From contig NZ_QVLR01000089.1 of assembly GCF_014822185.1 (NCBI RefSeq), positions 30,702-94,701 of the forward strand: 64,000 nucleotides of DNA, given 5' to 3'. This document shows positions 35,497-44,680 of this stretch, piece after piece (the first letter of the stretch is position 1; each line of letters opens with the position of its first letter). The stretch is from Azoarcus sp. Aa7 (GTDB lineage: Bacteria > Pseudomonadota > Gammaproteobacteria > Burkholderiales > Rhodocyclaceae). A program made the translations under genes and the position numbers. A model generated the notes under the pieces. That model did not search any database and was not told the DNA's origin. It saw only the letters and a program-made list of their open reading frames with translations.

Positions 35497-36546
35497 CTAG
35501 CTCAAGTCGATTGTAACGCCGCCGTCATCACCGTACTGGACGGAATACTCGTACATTGTCTGAAGCGGCTGGCTGTCCCACATCTCGTTGAACTCAGTGC
35601 GGTAGTTGAAGATCAGCTTCGGCCGTTTGGCATGCTGGATGACGCGTGCGACTGCCGACTGGGACGGATGCTTGTAGCGCGCGCCATTGGTGCTGAACAG
35701 ATAGCACCTGCAATCGAGCCCTTCAACTAATTCCTTGGACACATTTTTCTCGCTGCCGTGGTGCGGGAGCTTCACGAGAGCGAACCGATGGGGACCGGCA
35801 CCATAGAGTTGCGCGAGAGAAGAAAGCAGTCGCGACGGGAATGCGTCCGCGCCGCACAGGGCGCGTTTGTTGTCGTACTCGATCAGGAACGCGATGCTGC
35901 TTCCGTTGGCCTCGGCGACGTCCTCGACAAAGGTTTCGCCAGCCAGCCGGGTAACATCCGGCACGGCCGCGCCGAACGCCTCGCGGCCGTCTTCGTCGTA
36001 GTGCGTCGAGACAGCCGGCACGTCAGCATACAGGTCCGCTTCGCCGCAGACCCGAATCCAATTCCGCTTCAGGCGCGCGAGTTGTCCCGCGTCGGGCGAC
36101 AACAGGGTGATGGATGCGCCGCCGGGCAGGTCGATGACGGGGTAGTTGTCGTCGGCGATCATGCAGGCGGCATTATTGAGATCCACATTCCACGCCACGC
36201 GCTTGTCCAGCAACAGGCCGGTCAACCGTTCGCCCTGCTTCTCGCCGAAGGTCTCGACACCGGGCAGGTGACGGAAGCCGTTGAACCAGACGTCGCGCAC
36301 CGGCACGCCATAGAAGTCGTTCTCGAGCAGCGTCAGCATCCCGCCGATGTGATCGGCGTCGACATGCGTGACGACGACCAGTTCCAGCGTGCCGCCGCGG
36401 GCGGCAAGCTGCTGCAGGCGTTCCTTGAGCATCGCGGGTGCCGACGGTCCCGCGTCGATGAGGATCACGTTCGGGGCGTCGTCGGGTCCATATTCGATCC
36501 ACAAGCAATCGCCAAAGCTGGCGGGCAGTGCGTTGACAGAGAACAT
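35497..36546 (-). CDS. MBL-fold metallohydrolase (ComEC-like type)
   Basis: The 349-residue protein is a metallo-beta-lactamase-fold hydrolase. The first metal motif reads THVDADHIGG (His 61, Asp 63, Asp 65, His 66), the HxDxDH variant seen in ComEC/Rec2-type MBL domains instead of HxHxDH. VILIDAG near 30, CGADAF near 235 and KLPHHGSEKN near 255 are the other expected blocks. It is cytoplasmic (no signal peptide). Such proteins are often nucleases or phosphodiesterases. It is the last gene of the minus-strand protease module, 23 bp after the unknown 422-aa gene. Confidence 0.85.
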   Translation of the reverse strand: MFSVNALPASFGDCLWIEYGPDDAPNVILIDAGPSAPAMLKERLQQLAARGGTLELVVVTHVDADHIGGMLTLLENDFYGVPVRDVWFNGFRHLPGVETFGEKQGERLTGLLLDKRVAWNVDLNNAACMIADDNYPVIDLPGGASITLLSPDAGQLARLKRNWIRVCGEADLYADVPAVSTHYDEDGREAFGAAVPDVTRLAGETFVEDVAEANGSSIAFLIEYDNKRALCGADAFPSRLLSSLAQLYGAGPHRFALVKLPHHGSEKNVSKELVEGLDCRCYLFSTNGARYKHPSQSAVARVIQHAKRPKLIFNYRTEFNEMWDSQPLQTMYEYSVQYGDDGGVTIDLS

Positions 36547-36569
36547 GGCCCGATCCTCCCGTTGATCGA

Positions 36570-37838
36570 CTATTGAACCGGCAGTCCCAGGAACCTAGAC
36601 ACCTGAAGCGTCGTGAACGGCTCGCTCCGTACGCACGCGACGTCGGCAGCTCTCGCGGCCGCCAGCGTGTCGCGCACTTCCGTGTCGTCAGGCTCGGCCA
36701 TCGACAACAGGGTGAGAGCTTCCACCAGCACATGCAGCCCGATCGTGTAGTATGGCAAACCGCGCGAACACGCGGTCAAAAACAGTCCACGGGCTTCGCT
36801 CCACTCCGGTGATCCACGGCACCCTTCGCGAAGCAACGCCCACCCCAGTGCAATCGGACCATCCGGCAGCCACTCAAACCACTTCGACAGGTTGGACATC
36901 CACTGGCACCGATGATCCAGCTCCTCACGACCCAGGGCGAGCAGATAGGCGCCTGCCACGGCTGCAAAGGGGTTGCCTTCCTTCTCATACAGCATGGTGG
37001 TGGCTTGTCCCCGCATGCTCTGCGAAATCTCTCTGCCGGACTGGACGTCGCGGCGGGTCAGATGCTCGATCAAGGAGCCGAACACGGGGTTCATCAGCTT
37101 GAGAGCAACCGACCACTTGGTCGCCTCACTACCATCCTTGGATTTGCGGTGCATCGACAGGCTAAACGCATCGCCGGCCTCATCGGTCCAGCCGACCGGG
37201 TAGGCCACCATCGTCGGATTCCTCGCCCCTCCAGCAACGACCAGCCATCTGCGTTGGTAGCCCCACTTGAAATTAGCAACGGGAGAGTTGGGCAGTCGCA
37301 ACGAGTGCGCGAGGTCGGCGTTCGCCACACGCTCAAGCACCTCCGCGCTGATTGACGACGCACTGACTTCGGCGGCGAACTCACGCAAGCTACGCAGCCT
37401 TACGCCCTGTGGCTGAGCAACCACCTTTACTTCCAGATCCGGCTCTTTGAGGTGGATTGTCTTGAGCGTCGCGCTGACCACTCGCGGAATGAGGTTGGTA
37501 GGCGGCGTGGTCGTGCCCGCCGAGTGCGAGGCCGGCCGCTTGCTCGGGATGGTAATCCTGTATTGCTCCCCCTCAGCGACGGAGATAGTCGTGCGGAATG
37601 ACGCCCCGTTGGGATAACCCAAGTTGATAAGGTAGGCGCCAGCCTCAGGCAGTTCCAGCGTCGAAGGACTTTCGCCCAGGCGAAGCGGACCGACGAGCAC
37701 CGGACTGTTGGAGAGAACGGGGTCGCCGATCGACAGTTGCTCGCCTTCCTTGCTCAGTGGCCAGACGGAGCAGAGAAGCTCACGTGCTGGGCCGAACGAT
37801 CCGTCTGTCGGCGCGTCGAAACTGATATTCGGCTTCAT
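36570..37838 (-). CDS. Unknown protein in caspase-like/subtilase module
   Basis: The 422-residue protein has a beta-rich N-terminal domain (LLCSVWPLSKEGEQ, then LPEAGAYLINLGYP) that could be a small sandwich fold, a middle region beginning PPTNLIPRVV, and a helical C-terminal domain with PFAAVAGAYLLALGR and WFEWLPDGPIALGWALLREG. The latter resembles a helical region I associate with bacterial caspase/trypsin conflict genes, but I cannot name the family. Its start overlaps the caspase-like stop (37835-37838), so the two are co-translated. It may be the caspase's substrate, inhibitor or scaffold. Confidence 0.7.
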   Translation of the reverse strand: MKPNISFDAPTDGSFGPARELLCSVWPLSKEGEQLSIGDPVLSNSPVLVGPLRLGESPSTLELPEAGAYLINLGYPNGASFRTTISVAEGEQYRITIPSKRPASHSAGTTTPPTNLIPRVVSATLKTIHLKEPDLEVKVVAQPQGVRLRSLREFAAEVSASSISAEVLERVANADLAHSLRLPNSPVANFKWGYQRRWLVVAGGARNPTMVAYPVGWTDEAGDAFSLSMHRKSKDGSEATKWSVALKLMNPVFGSLIEHLTRRDVQSGREISQSMRGQATTMLYEKEGNPFAAVAGAYLLALGREELDHRCQWMSNLSKWFEWLPDGPIALGWALLREGCRGSPEWSEARGLFLTACSRGLPYYTIGLHVLVEALTLLSMAEPDDTEVRDTLAAARAADVACVRSEPFTTLQVSRFLGLPVQ

Positions 37839-38962
37839 AGCACCTCAAGCATGATGTTCTGGAACGGCGGGACGAGGAAAGTGTGAATCGGTTTAGCCGT
37901 AAAGGTGCTCGGCGGCGCGAACTGCGCCTGCACGGAGCATTGACCGTAGGGCACAAAGGTCCGCCAAGGATGGGCTTTGTTGGGGCGGATCACCGTCTGG
38001 CCGATCGCCGTGTAGCTAATCTCCGCAGAATCATTCGCCTGATCCTTGTCCAGCGACACGTGCACCACAACGTCGGGCGATCCGGTAAGGCGGTGGAGCT
38101 GGAACCCCACGCCCGAAAGGCCGTCCGCCTGGCATTGAGGCTTGCCACTATAGTCGTCCATCAGTGCAGCGACGGCCTTCTGAAGCTCCTGCGGAGAAAC
38201 CGCCCAGTAGTGACCAAAGGGCTGAAACACGGCGCACCGCGTCAGGCCTTCAAGCAGCGCCTTGGTGAAGTCGCTCACTTCGCCTGGATTGCCGAATGCT
38301 GGCTCGCCTTTCCGCGCTGAGTGGAGCACTGGATTGGCGCCATTGAACACCTGCAGCACATTGGCCGCGGGCAGTCCGGATTGGGCTGGGAAGTTGGGAT
38401 TCAACACCGTGGCCAAGTCGACGGTGCGGCAGGCATCAACGAAGTAGATCTGCTTCTGCGCGGCGCAGGCGCCCATGGCGAGCCTGAAGGCGTTCACGTG
38501 CAGTGCATGCCTCAGCAGCTCATGCGAAGCGCCAGCGTCGCCCATAAGCAGGTGAGTGTCCACGCCATCGCCGAGACCATGCCCGCAGAAATAAAAGATC
38601 GCCACGTTCTGGGGATGCCTGTCCGCACGGTCAAACCAAGCTTTTACAGCGAGCTCGAAGTTGTCCCAGGTCGCGGCGTCGATCTGTTGGGACAACCCGT
38701 CGGCGTCTGTATAGGTCGCGGGATCAGGCTGTGAGATCAGCACCTCGATGGACTTCAAAGGCGCGTCGGGGTTGTTGAGGGTCGTGTCCACCCACCTGAG
38801 CATGGCCGTCGCCGAGATGGGTGGCGACGTGAGCTGACCGAGGTCACGATGCATCGGATTCAAGGGGCCGGTTCCCCCTTTGAGTCGCGGATAGGCGCCC
38901 ACCCCAATCACGAACACGTGCGTACCGGGCCCGGCACTCTCATCCAGCCTGAATGTGGTCAT
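37835..38962 (-). CDS. Caspase-like (C14) protease
   Basis: The 375-residue protein has a caspase fold at residues 12-230: the first strand HVFVIGVGAYPRLKG, the catalytic-His strand FYFCGHGLGDG (His 128) and the catalytic-Cys strand IYFVDACRT (Cys 178). The C-terminal 120 residues form a beta-rich domain of unknown type. Bacterial caspase-like proteases act as effectors in several abortive-infection systems. It overlaps the subtilase stop and the following unknown gene by four bases each (ATGA), so three genes are translationally chained. It has no signal peptide or membrane segment. Confidence 0.88.
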   Translation of the reverse strand: MTTFRLDESAGPGTHVFVIGVGAYPRLKGGTGPLNPMHRDLGQLTSPPISATAMLRWVDTTLNNPDAPLKSIEVLISQPDPATYTDADGLSQQIDAATWDNFELAVKAWFDRADRHPQNVAIFYFCGHGLGDGVDTHLLMGDAGASHELLRHALHVNAFRLAMGACAAQKQIYFVDACRTVDLATVLNPNFPAQSGLPAANVLQVFNGANPVLHSARKGEPAFGNPGEVSDFTKALLEGLTRCAVFQPFGHYWAVSPQELQKAVAALMDDYSGKPQCQADGLSGVGFQLHRLTGSPDVVVHVSLDKDQANDSAEISYTAIGQTVIRPNKAHPWRTFVPYGQCSVQAQFAPPSTFTAKPIHTFLVPPFQNIMLEVL

Positions 38963-41370
38963 CGTGCCCTCACCCTTGCCGAAGTCCTGACGTCAACCAA
39001 GTTCACGCCGCGACGCAGGAGGGACTGCCGGATGCTCGAGAACACCGGCGCCGTCTTTTCGGGATCGGAGATCGTCAGCACAACCGCGAACTTCACGCCG
39101 GCCTGGGGGTAGTCGGCGCCTGCGCGCGTCAGCGAGTCCACCACCAGCCGCCAGTTGCTCGTGCCTTCCAGCTTCTCGAAGGTCCGGCCGTAGTGCTTGA
39201 CCGGCCACCACTTGGCGCCGTGGGCGACCAGGTTCTTCTCGAGTTTGCCCGGATGGTCCGCCTTGAGGCGGCCGTGGTAGCTGATTTCGCCCTCCTCGTC
39301 GATCCTTTCCTGACGCAGGAAGGCGTCGAGGTTCACCCGCGCGAATTCCGCCTGATGCAGACGATCCAGCGGCGGGGAATAGGCGATGGTGAGGCGTACG
39401 TCGCCACGGGTGAAGCCCTTCTCGATCAGGACGGCCGGCCAGACGAAGTCGAACGACAACTCCATACCGGGCGGCAGCGTGTCCTGGAACACCAGCGTGA
39501 TTGCGCTGTCGTCGGTCGCGAGCATGTCATCGACCGAGGCTGGCATACCAAAGCCTGCGAAGTCCTTGCACACGTCCTTCAGCAGCTTGTCGTCCAGCAG
39601 TGCCGGCATCTTAGCGAAGTGATACATGAGCGCCATCAGCACCTCACGGGGCTTCCTGCCCTCGATCCGGTGATTGAGCAGCGCCACCGTCTTGGCCACC
39701 AATGGCGCGGCGTAGCTCGTGCCTTCGCCCGGCACCAACGCGCCACGGTGGTCAATGGAGCGCAGGGGAATGTTGCCGGCGACGCAACCTCCGATATGCG
39801 CGAAGTCCGGCTTGATGCCCGCAGACGTTGCCGGTCCCCGACGCGAGTAGCGCGCGGGGCGGGTGCGCCCCGAGGCGTCCACGGGTTCGAACGCGCCAAC
39901 GGTGAGGTTTCGTGCGGTTTCGCCGGGGACGTAAATGCGATCGGCGCCCAGCGGACGGTAGGACACAAGGTGCTGCAGCGCCGGCGTCGCGCCATCCGGC
40001 CAGCGGTCGCGGACTTCAGCACCCTCCAGGTTACCCGCCGAGATAACGAAGATGACGTCGTGCTTGTCCGCAATCTGATCCAGGATCGCGGCGTACGGGC
40101 TGTACCCGTTCTGGTCGGTCATCTCCTCCGGGTTCAAGCTGATGTTGATCACCCGCAGGCCTTCGGGCTTCGACGCGGTCAGCTGGGCGTCCAGTTGGCG
40201 CATCATGCCGAGGAACCCCTGCTCGAAGTTGTCTTCGAGCTTGTTCTGGTCTTCCGAATACAGGTCGTAGTCGAAGAAGGTGCAGGGGTCTGCTTCGATG
40301 GACTGGCCCTTGTTGAAGCCGGCACCGTTGACCAGGAGACCTGCAATGAACGTTCCGTGGTCGCGCTCGCTATCGGGCTCCCGCATAAAGTCCAGCGAGC
40401 CTGCGGACCAGACAGAGATCGCGGCGTTGCGACTGACGCCCGCGTCGACGATGCCGACCACGGGGTAGGCTGCCCCTGCCTTTGGCTGAGGCAACAGAGC
40501 GGTTCGCCCTCTGGGTCGGACCTTGAAACGCGCGGACTGGCTGCCCCGGCTGACCGCGGCGCCCAACGCATAGCGGCGCACGAGCGGCGACCGATCCAGG
40601 AGGTTGGTGACCTCGTGCAGCAGATCGTCAAACTGGCCGCTTCGCATGACGTCTGCGGGGAACTGGACCGTCGTGATATGGAGATCCTTCCACTCCTGCG
40701 TGGAGGACCAGATCTTCAGCTTGTCGGACAGGCCACGGAGGTCCCTGCGAAACGCGCGCAGTGCGCGGCGCGCCTCCTTGCGCTCATTCTCATCGTCGCC
40801 CAAGGTCGTCTCGTCGACGAACAACTCCACGGTGACGTAGCGAGCGCCAGGCCACTGCTTGAAATGCACCCGCGCGTCATCGAGACTGAACGAGCGCTTG
40901 TCCCTGAGCGTCGGCAGCGCGATGTCCTCTATGGCCCCAGTCTCGGACCGGGCCGAACTCGCCTTCAGCTTGTTGTGCTTGTCGCGCTTCGTAACCTTCT
41001 CTTCGGCCTTCTCTATCGCGCCGGCAACCGAGTCGAGCGTGGAAGGAGTGACCTCGAAGTACAGCTCTCCCAAAGCGCCGGACCCGACGAGCGGCAGGCT
41101 CTTGGGCTTGAAGAGCGCTTCCATCGGGCGATGCGACTTGGCCAGTGCCGTAGACTGCAGCCTCACCTTCACGTACCCGATCTGGCGGCCAGCAGAAGAA
41201 GCCAAGGTGCTCCGAATCGAGTCGACCTGCTTGAGCAGACGCTGCTTGTGGCGCACGAAATCGTCGTCACGATCCTTGTAGAAGTCCTTCGCACCCCCGC
41301 CGCCGCCGCCTTCCGGTAGCTTCATGTACTGGTCCGCCTGGAGGACGACTTGAACGGGGTTATTCGCCAT
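38959..41370 (-). CDS. Subtilisin-like S8 serine protease
   Basis: The 803-residue cytoplasmic protease has the complete S8 triad: Asp 309 in VVGIVDAGVS, His 338 in DHGTFIAG and Ser 552 in GTSYAAPLVA, with the oxyanion Asn in SAGN near 447. Residues 1-290 are a large N-terminal domain beginning with a six-glycine run (21-26, a GCC-type trinucleotide repeat in the DNA). Residues 590-803 are a C-terminal domain with a beta-rich look. No signal peptide, so it acts inside the cell. It lies 16 bp downstream of the AAA+ ATPase; ATPase-S8 pairs recur in bacterial conflict gene sets. Confidence 0.9.
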   Translation of the reverse strand: MANNPVQVVLQADQYMKLPEGGGGGGAKDFYKDRDDDFVRHKQRLLKQVDSIRSTLASSAGRQIGYVKVRLQSTALAKSHRPMEALFKPKSLPLVGSGALGELYFEVTPSTLDSVAGAIEKAEEKVTKRDKHNKLKASSARSETGAIEDIALPTLRDKRSFSLDDARVHFKQWPGARYVTVELFVDETTLGDDENERKEARRALRAFRRDLRGLSDKLKIWSSTQEWKDLHITTVQFPADVMRSGQFDDLLHEVTNLLDRSPLVRRYALGAAVSRGSQSARFKVRPRGRTALLPQPKAGAAYPVVGIVDAGVSRNAAISVWSAGSLDFMREPDSERDHGTFIAGLLVNGAGFNKGQSIEADPCTFFDYDLYSEDQNKLEDNFEQGFLGMMRQLDAQLTASKPEGLRVINISLNPEEMTDQNGYSPYAAILDQIADKHDVIFVISAGNLEGAEVRDRWPDGATPALQHLVSYRPLGADRIYVPGETARNLTVGAFEPVDASGRTRPARYSRRGPATSAGIKPDFAHIGGCVAGNIPLRSIDHRGALVPGEGTSYAAPLVAKTVALLNHRIEGRKPREVLMALMYHFAKMPALLDDKLLKDVCKDFAGFGMPASVDDMLATDDSAITLVFQDTLPPGMELSFDFVWPAVLIEKGFTRGDVRLTIAYSPPLDRLHQAEFARVNLDAFLRQERIDEEGEISYHGRLKADHPGKLEKNLVAHGAKWWPVKHYGRTFEKLEGTSNWRLVVDSLTRAGADYPQAGVKFAVVLTISDPEKTAPVFSSIRQSLLRRGVNLVDVRTSARVRAR

Positions 41371-41386
41371 GTTGTTTTTCGGTTGA

Positions 41387-42577
41387 CTAGATTCGTTCGG
41401 CCGACTTAAGCAGTCGGCTCACCCTGGACTGCGTCGAATGAGTGGCATCGGCAATGTCTGCCTGGACAATCTTGATATCGCGATAGGCAAGCGCCTGCGG
41501 AACCCAGTATGCGTCCTCACGTGCAAGCGCTTCGCGAGCCGGTGTCGAGCGGTTCGTGGCGGAGAGGTCGAGGAACAGGTGGACGGCGTCCATGACCGAG
41601 GGCTCCTTCTCAGCGTACAAGACCATGTGCCGCTTGATGAAGTCGCATAGAGTTTCGATCTCGGACCCGCTATAGCCTTCGGTCAACCACGCCAGGACCT
41701 TGATCGAACCCGGATTGACCGCAAAGCCCTCGGTATAACGCTCCATGATCTTCATGCGTGTCGCAGCATTCGGAAGACTGATCTCGATGCGCACGTCAAA
41801 GCGTCGCCACACTGCGGGGTCGAGCAGCCCCTCGTGATTCGTGATCGCGACGGTCAGACCTAAAGGCGCACGTGCGTCCATCGCCTGCAGGACGGCATTC
41901 ACCACCCGTTTGACTTCACCGAGCTCCTGCGGGTCGTCACGAAGCTTGGCGATGCCATCGAACTCGTCAAGCAATAGTAGGCACCGATAGCGGTTCGCGA
42001 AATCGAAAAGCGCGCGAATGTTGCGAGCGGTTGTGCCCAGGTAGGAGCTGGTCAGCCCATCCAGTCGGGCGAGAACGACGGGCAGCCCGAGCTTTGCGGC
42101 CGCCCAAAGCGCCAGACGGGTCTTGCCCGTACCGGGCGCCCCAAAGAAAAGTACTGTGCGGGGAACCTTGATGCCAGCTGCCTGAAGATCATGAGCCCCC
42201 AACCATTGCTCAGCCAGGTGGTCGACCGCGCGCTCCAATCGAGTATCGAGGATAGGAGGCGCCAGTTCGGCCAAGCGATCGACGGTCAAGATCTCGGCCA
42301 GAGGAGCGCTCGTCTCCTTATCCACCGGCGGGAAGGTGTTGGCGGTAATCATCTCGCCGCTGGAGATCGCACGCGATCTCACCACGCGAGAAGGCACCAA
42401 TTTGCCGGCGCTCGACTGTCGAGCGCTTTCCAGGATGAGTTCGATCTCCTGCGCCTCATCATCGGCGCCGGATTTCTGCAGAGCCTCGCGCAAGCGTTCG
42501 GCATGCTGCACCACTGCAGCGGACTTGTCCCGGACGGATGCACGCAGCAATGCGAGAATGATAGGAAAGTGCTCCAT
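41387..42577 (-). CDS. AAA+ ATPase (FtsH/CDC48-like core) paired with subtilase
   Basis: The 396-residue form has a helical N-terminal region (MEHFPIILALLRASVRDKSA), then an AAA+ core with Walker A GAPGTGKT, the pore-loop-like LGTTARNIRALFDFA, Walker B CLLLLDEFDG, ITNHEGLLDPAVWRRFD (sensor 1 and arginine finger) and a lid domain. The frame is open upstream to a GTG at 42682, but that extension has no ribosome-binding site, and a TATACT hexamer near 42613-42618 suggests transcription begins downstream of it; the exact start is uncertain. It probably unfolds substrates or gates the subtilase encoded next. It is first in the five-gene minus-strand operon. Confidence 0.82.
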   Translation of the reverse strand: MEHFPIILALLRASVRDKSAAVVQHAERLREALQKSGADDEAQEIELILESARQSSAGKLVPSRVVRSRAISSGEMITANTFPPVDKETSAPLAEILTVDRLAELAPPILDTRLERAVDHLAEQWLGAHDLQAAGIKVPRTVLFFGAPGTGKTRLALWAAAKLGLPVVLARLDGLTSSYLGTTARNIRALFDFANRYRCLLLLDEFDGIAKLRDDPQELGEVKRVVNAVLQAMDARAPLGLTVAITNHEGLLDPAVWRRFDVRIEISLPNAATRMKIMERYTEGFAVNPGSIKVLAWLTEGYSGSEIETLCDFIKRHMVLYAEKEPSVMDAVHLFLDLSATNRSTPAREALAREDAYWVPQALAYRDIKIVQADIADATHSTQSRVSRLLKSAERI

Positions 42578-42832
42578 TCGCGAGGTCTCAATATCTAGTG
42601 CTGCTGAGTTCCTAGTATATGCGAGAAATGGCGAATTCGATGCATATTTCCGCATTGTTATGCATGAGTAGCGAAATGTCACGCAAGTAATGTAGTAACC
42701 TGCACGCCGGCCACCAATCCTTCATGCGCGAACCCGGGGTTTTGATGCAACCGGCAGACGGACTAGTGAGTGGCAAGGATGGCCACGATGGCGACGCGGT
42801 CCTGCGACGAATTGAATCGTACGGTGAAGAAA

Positions 42833-42867
42833 ATGGCCTTGGCCTGCCGGCGGCAGGCCAAGGCCAT
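42833..42867. repeat. Perfect 16-bp-arm hairpin in divergent region
   Basis: ATGGCCTTGGCCTGCC and its exact reverse complement flank GGC, giving a 35-nt palindrome with no mismatch. It lies between the AAA+ gene and the trypsin-like gene, 43 bases before the start of the latter. There is no T-tract. Options are a leader hairpin, a REP-type element or an operator. Confidence 0.7.
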
Positions 42868-42910
42868 GGGCTCTGTTGATTTATCCTCTCAACTTACGGG
42901 TGAGCATGCG

Positions 42911-44374
42911 ATGCCGTCAGTTCACATCACAGAAGACAACCCCGCGCTGGCGACGCTACGACGATCCTGGGCCACCGCCATCTACTCCGACCAGGACGGC
43001 ATCGGAGCCATGGGCTCGCTGCACGAGGCCGGGGACGCGCTGGTCGCCCTCGCCCTGTTGCAAGAGGACGGCCCTACCGTCATGGGCAGCGGGGTCATGG
43101 TGGGTCCGGGGCTGGTGGTGGCGGCCACACACGTGCTGGACGAGTTCCCCCGCTCAGGCGCTTCGCCGGTGCTGCTGACGTTTCTGCCCGACGCAGCTCG
43201 CGCCTGGCTTCCGCGCGAGTGGTCGACGACGTCGGGGCCGAGCGCCTTCCGGGAGGATCACCGGATCGTTTCGGACGTCTCGTTGCTGAGCTGCACGCTG
43301 AATTCCGACGCGCACGCGCACCATCCGCTGATGTTGGCGCCGGTGCAGGTGGCCTTGCCGCTGGTCGGCGAACGCCTATGGGCGTTCGGCTATCGCCATG
43401 GCGAGCTGCGCGACACCACTACGCTGGTCACCCCTCTGGTGACGTCAGGGCTGGTGACAGCAGCGTTCCCGCACGGCCGCGGCGAACGTATGCCCGCCGC
43501 GTGCATCGAGGTGGCGATGGATACGACGGGCGGCATGAGCGGTGGCCCGGTGGTCAACGCCAATGGCGACCTGGTCGGCATCGTATCCTCGTCTATAGAA
43601 GGCGGACCATCCTACGTCACCCTGATCTGGGATGCGCTGCACCTGAAGGTGCTCAGCACGCTGCCGTCGCTAGCAGGCCGGGGCGATCTCGACCTGCTTG
43701 CGGGGCTGGTGAAGATCAAGGGGCAGATCAAGCGGCGCAGGCGAGGCGACGTCACGATCACCCTGTCCGATGCCGAGGCGGAGCTGTTCGCGATTTCGGT
43801 CGAGCCCGGGTCACTGGCGTCGCCTCGGCCCGGCGGCAGGCTCCTCGACGACACGCAGCTGGAAGACTTCCGAGAACACTGGCTGCCCGAGGTGGAGGTG
43901 GCGGCCTCCGATGCGGCGCTCGCGTACCTGGAGGGGCTGACGCTGCCGTCGGTGCGGGGATTCCTGGCGGCGTCCGACGTGCCCACCGAGTGCCTGGCAC
44001 CGATTCAGGCCTTCACCGCCGAGGACTTCGAGGGGCTGGAGGACATCGAACTCCTGTTCGCGCGGGAAGGTGAGGATGGGACGCTCGCCGTGTCGTGTGC
44101 GTTCGACCTGCTGTCAGTCATCTGGACGGTGGAGATGCCCGCAGCGGACTATCTCGCGAGAGTCGGGGGCTACGACGCGCACTTCATCAACCTCGTGGTC
44201 GATGGCCCGACTGCGAGGATGGAACTGGTCCAGCGCTGCCATTTCGAGTTGGAGCTGACGTTCGATCGGGAGGCCGAGTGCTTCATGCAGGCATCGATCA
44301 CGCTGTCGGGGGTCTTACGCCCCAGGCCGCAGGCTTTGCAGTCGGGCGGCACTCCCGTCCTTCGCCACGGCTGA
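42911..44374 (+). CDS. Trypsin-like serine protease with C-terminal extension
   Basis: The 487-residue protein has a chymotrypsin-fold protease at residues 20-235 with the full triad: His 74 in VVAATHVLDE, Asp 122 in SDVSLLSC and Ser 210 in GGMSGGPVVN. There is no signal peptide, so it is cytoplasmic, unlike the DegP family, and there is no PDZ domain. Residues 250-487 are an unassigned domain with a beta-rich end. ATG 42911 is chosen because the frame upstream (open to 42770) runs through a perfect hairpin. It is divergent from the AAA+/subtilase/caspase operon and probably belongs to the same module as its sensor or trigger protease. Confidence 0.85.
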   Translation: MPSVHITEDNPALATLRRSWATAIYSDQDGIGAMGSLHEAGDALVALALLQEDGPTVMGSGVMVGPGLVVAATHVLDEFPRSGASPVLLTFLPDAARAWLPREWSTTSGPSAFREDHRIVSDVSLLSCTLNSDAHAHHPLMLAPVQVALPLVGERLWAFGYRHGELRDTTTLVTPLVTSGLVTAAFPHGRGERMPAACIEVAMDTTGGMSGGPVVNANGDLVGIVSSSIEGGPSYVTLIWDALHLKVLSTLPSLAGRGDLDLLAGLVKIKGQIKRRRRGDVTITLSDAEAELFAISVEPGSLASPRPGGRLLDDTQLEDFREHWLPEVEVAASDAALAYLEGLTLPSVRGFLAASDVPTECLAPIQAFTAEDFEGLEDIELLFAREGEDGTLAVSCAFDLLSVIWTVEMPAADYLARVGGYDAHFINLVVDGPTARMELVQRCHFELELTFDREAECFMQASITLSGVLRPRPQALQSGGTPVLRHG

Positions 44375-44650
44375 TCCTCTTCTTATGCCTGCACGGGTCC
44401 GGCTAATCATGCATAGCCGAACCCAAGGAGAATCTTGAGATGTATTTTGGCTCGGGAGTTCGCATTCGCATAAGAGAGAAGCTGCCGTTCGCGTGAACTT
44501 TGGCTGAGTGACAAGTAACCGATACATTGCTGACCCAGGGGGGGGCGCAGGCTCAAGGTCAGCTCTGGCCGACAAACTCCCGTAGTCAATTCCTGGAAAA
44601 ATGAACAGTCATCGCGGGCAGTGCTGAGATTTCCCACCGAACGCTCAAAG
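44375..44650. other. Gene-free spacer before integrase terminator
   Basis: No supported gene between the trypsin-like gene and the integrase. It contains a run of eight G residues (44538-44545). Overlapping open frames here are antisense extensions of the integrase region. Confidence 0.4.
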
Positions 44651-44654
44651 AGAA

Positions 44655-44674
44655 GCCCCGCCTCCGGGCGGGGC
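44655..44674 (-). terminator. Terminator of the integrase gene
   Basis: GCCCCGCC (44655-44662) pairs perfectly with GGCGGGGC (44667-44674). On the minus strand the stem is followed by TTCTCTTTG. It lies seven bases past the integrase stop. Confidence 0.75.
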
Positions 44675-44680
44675 ACCGAT

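Noticed and set aside
38953..41319. A 788-codon plus-strand open frame
   Set aside because: Antisense to the subtilase, whose catalytic residues are all present; the antisense translation has no fold-like pattern.
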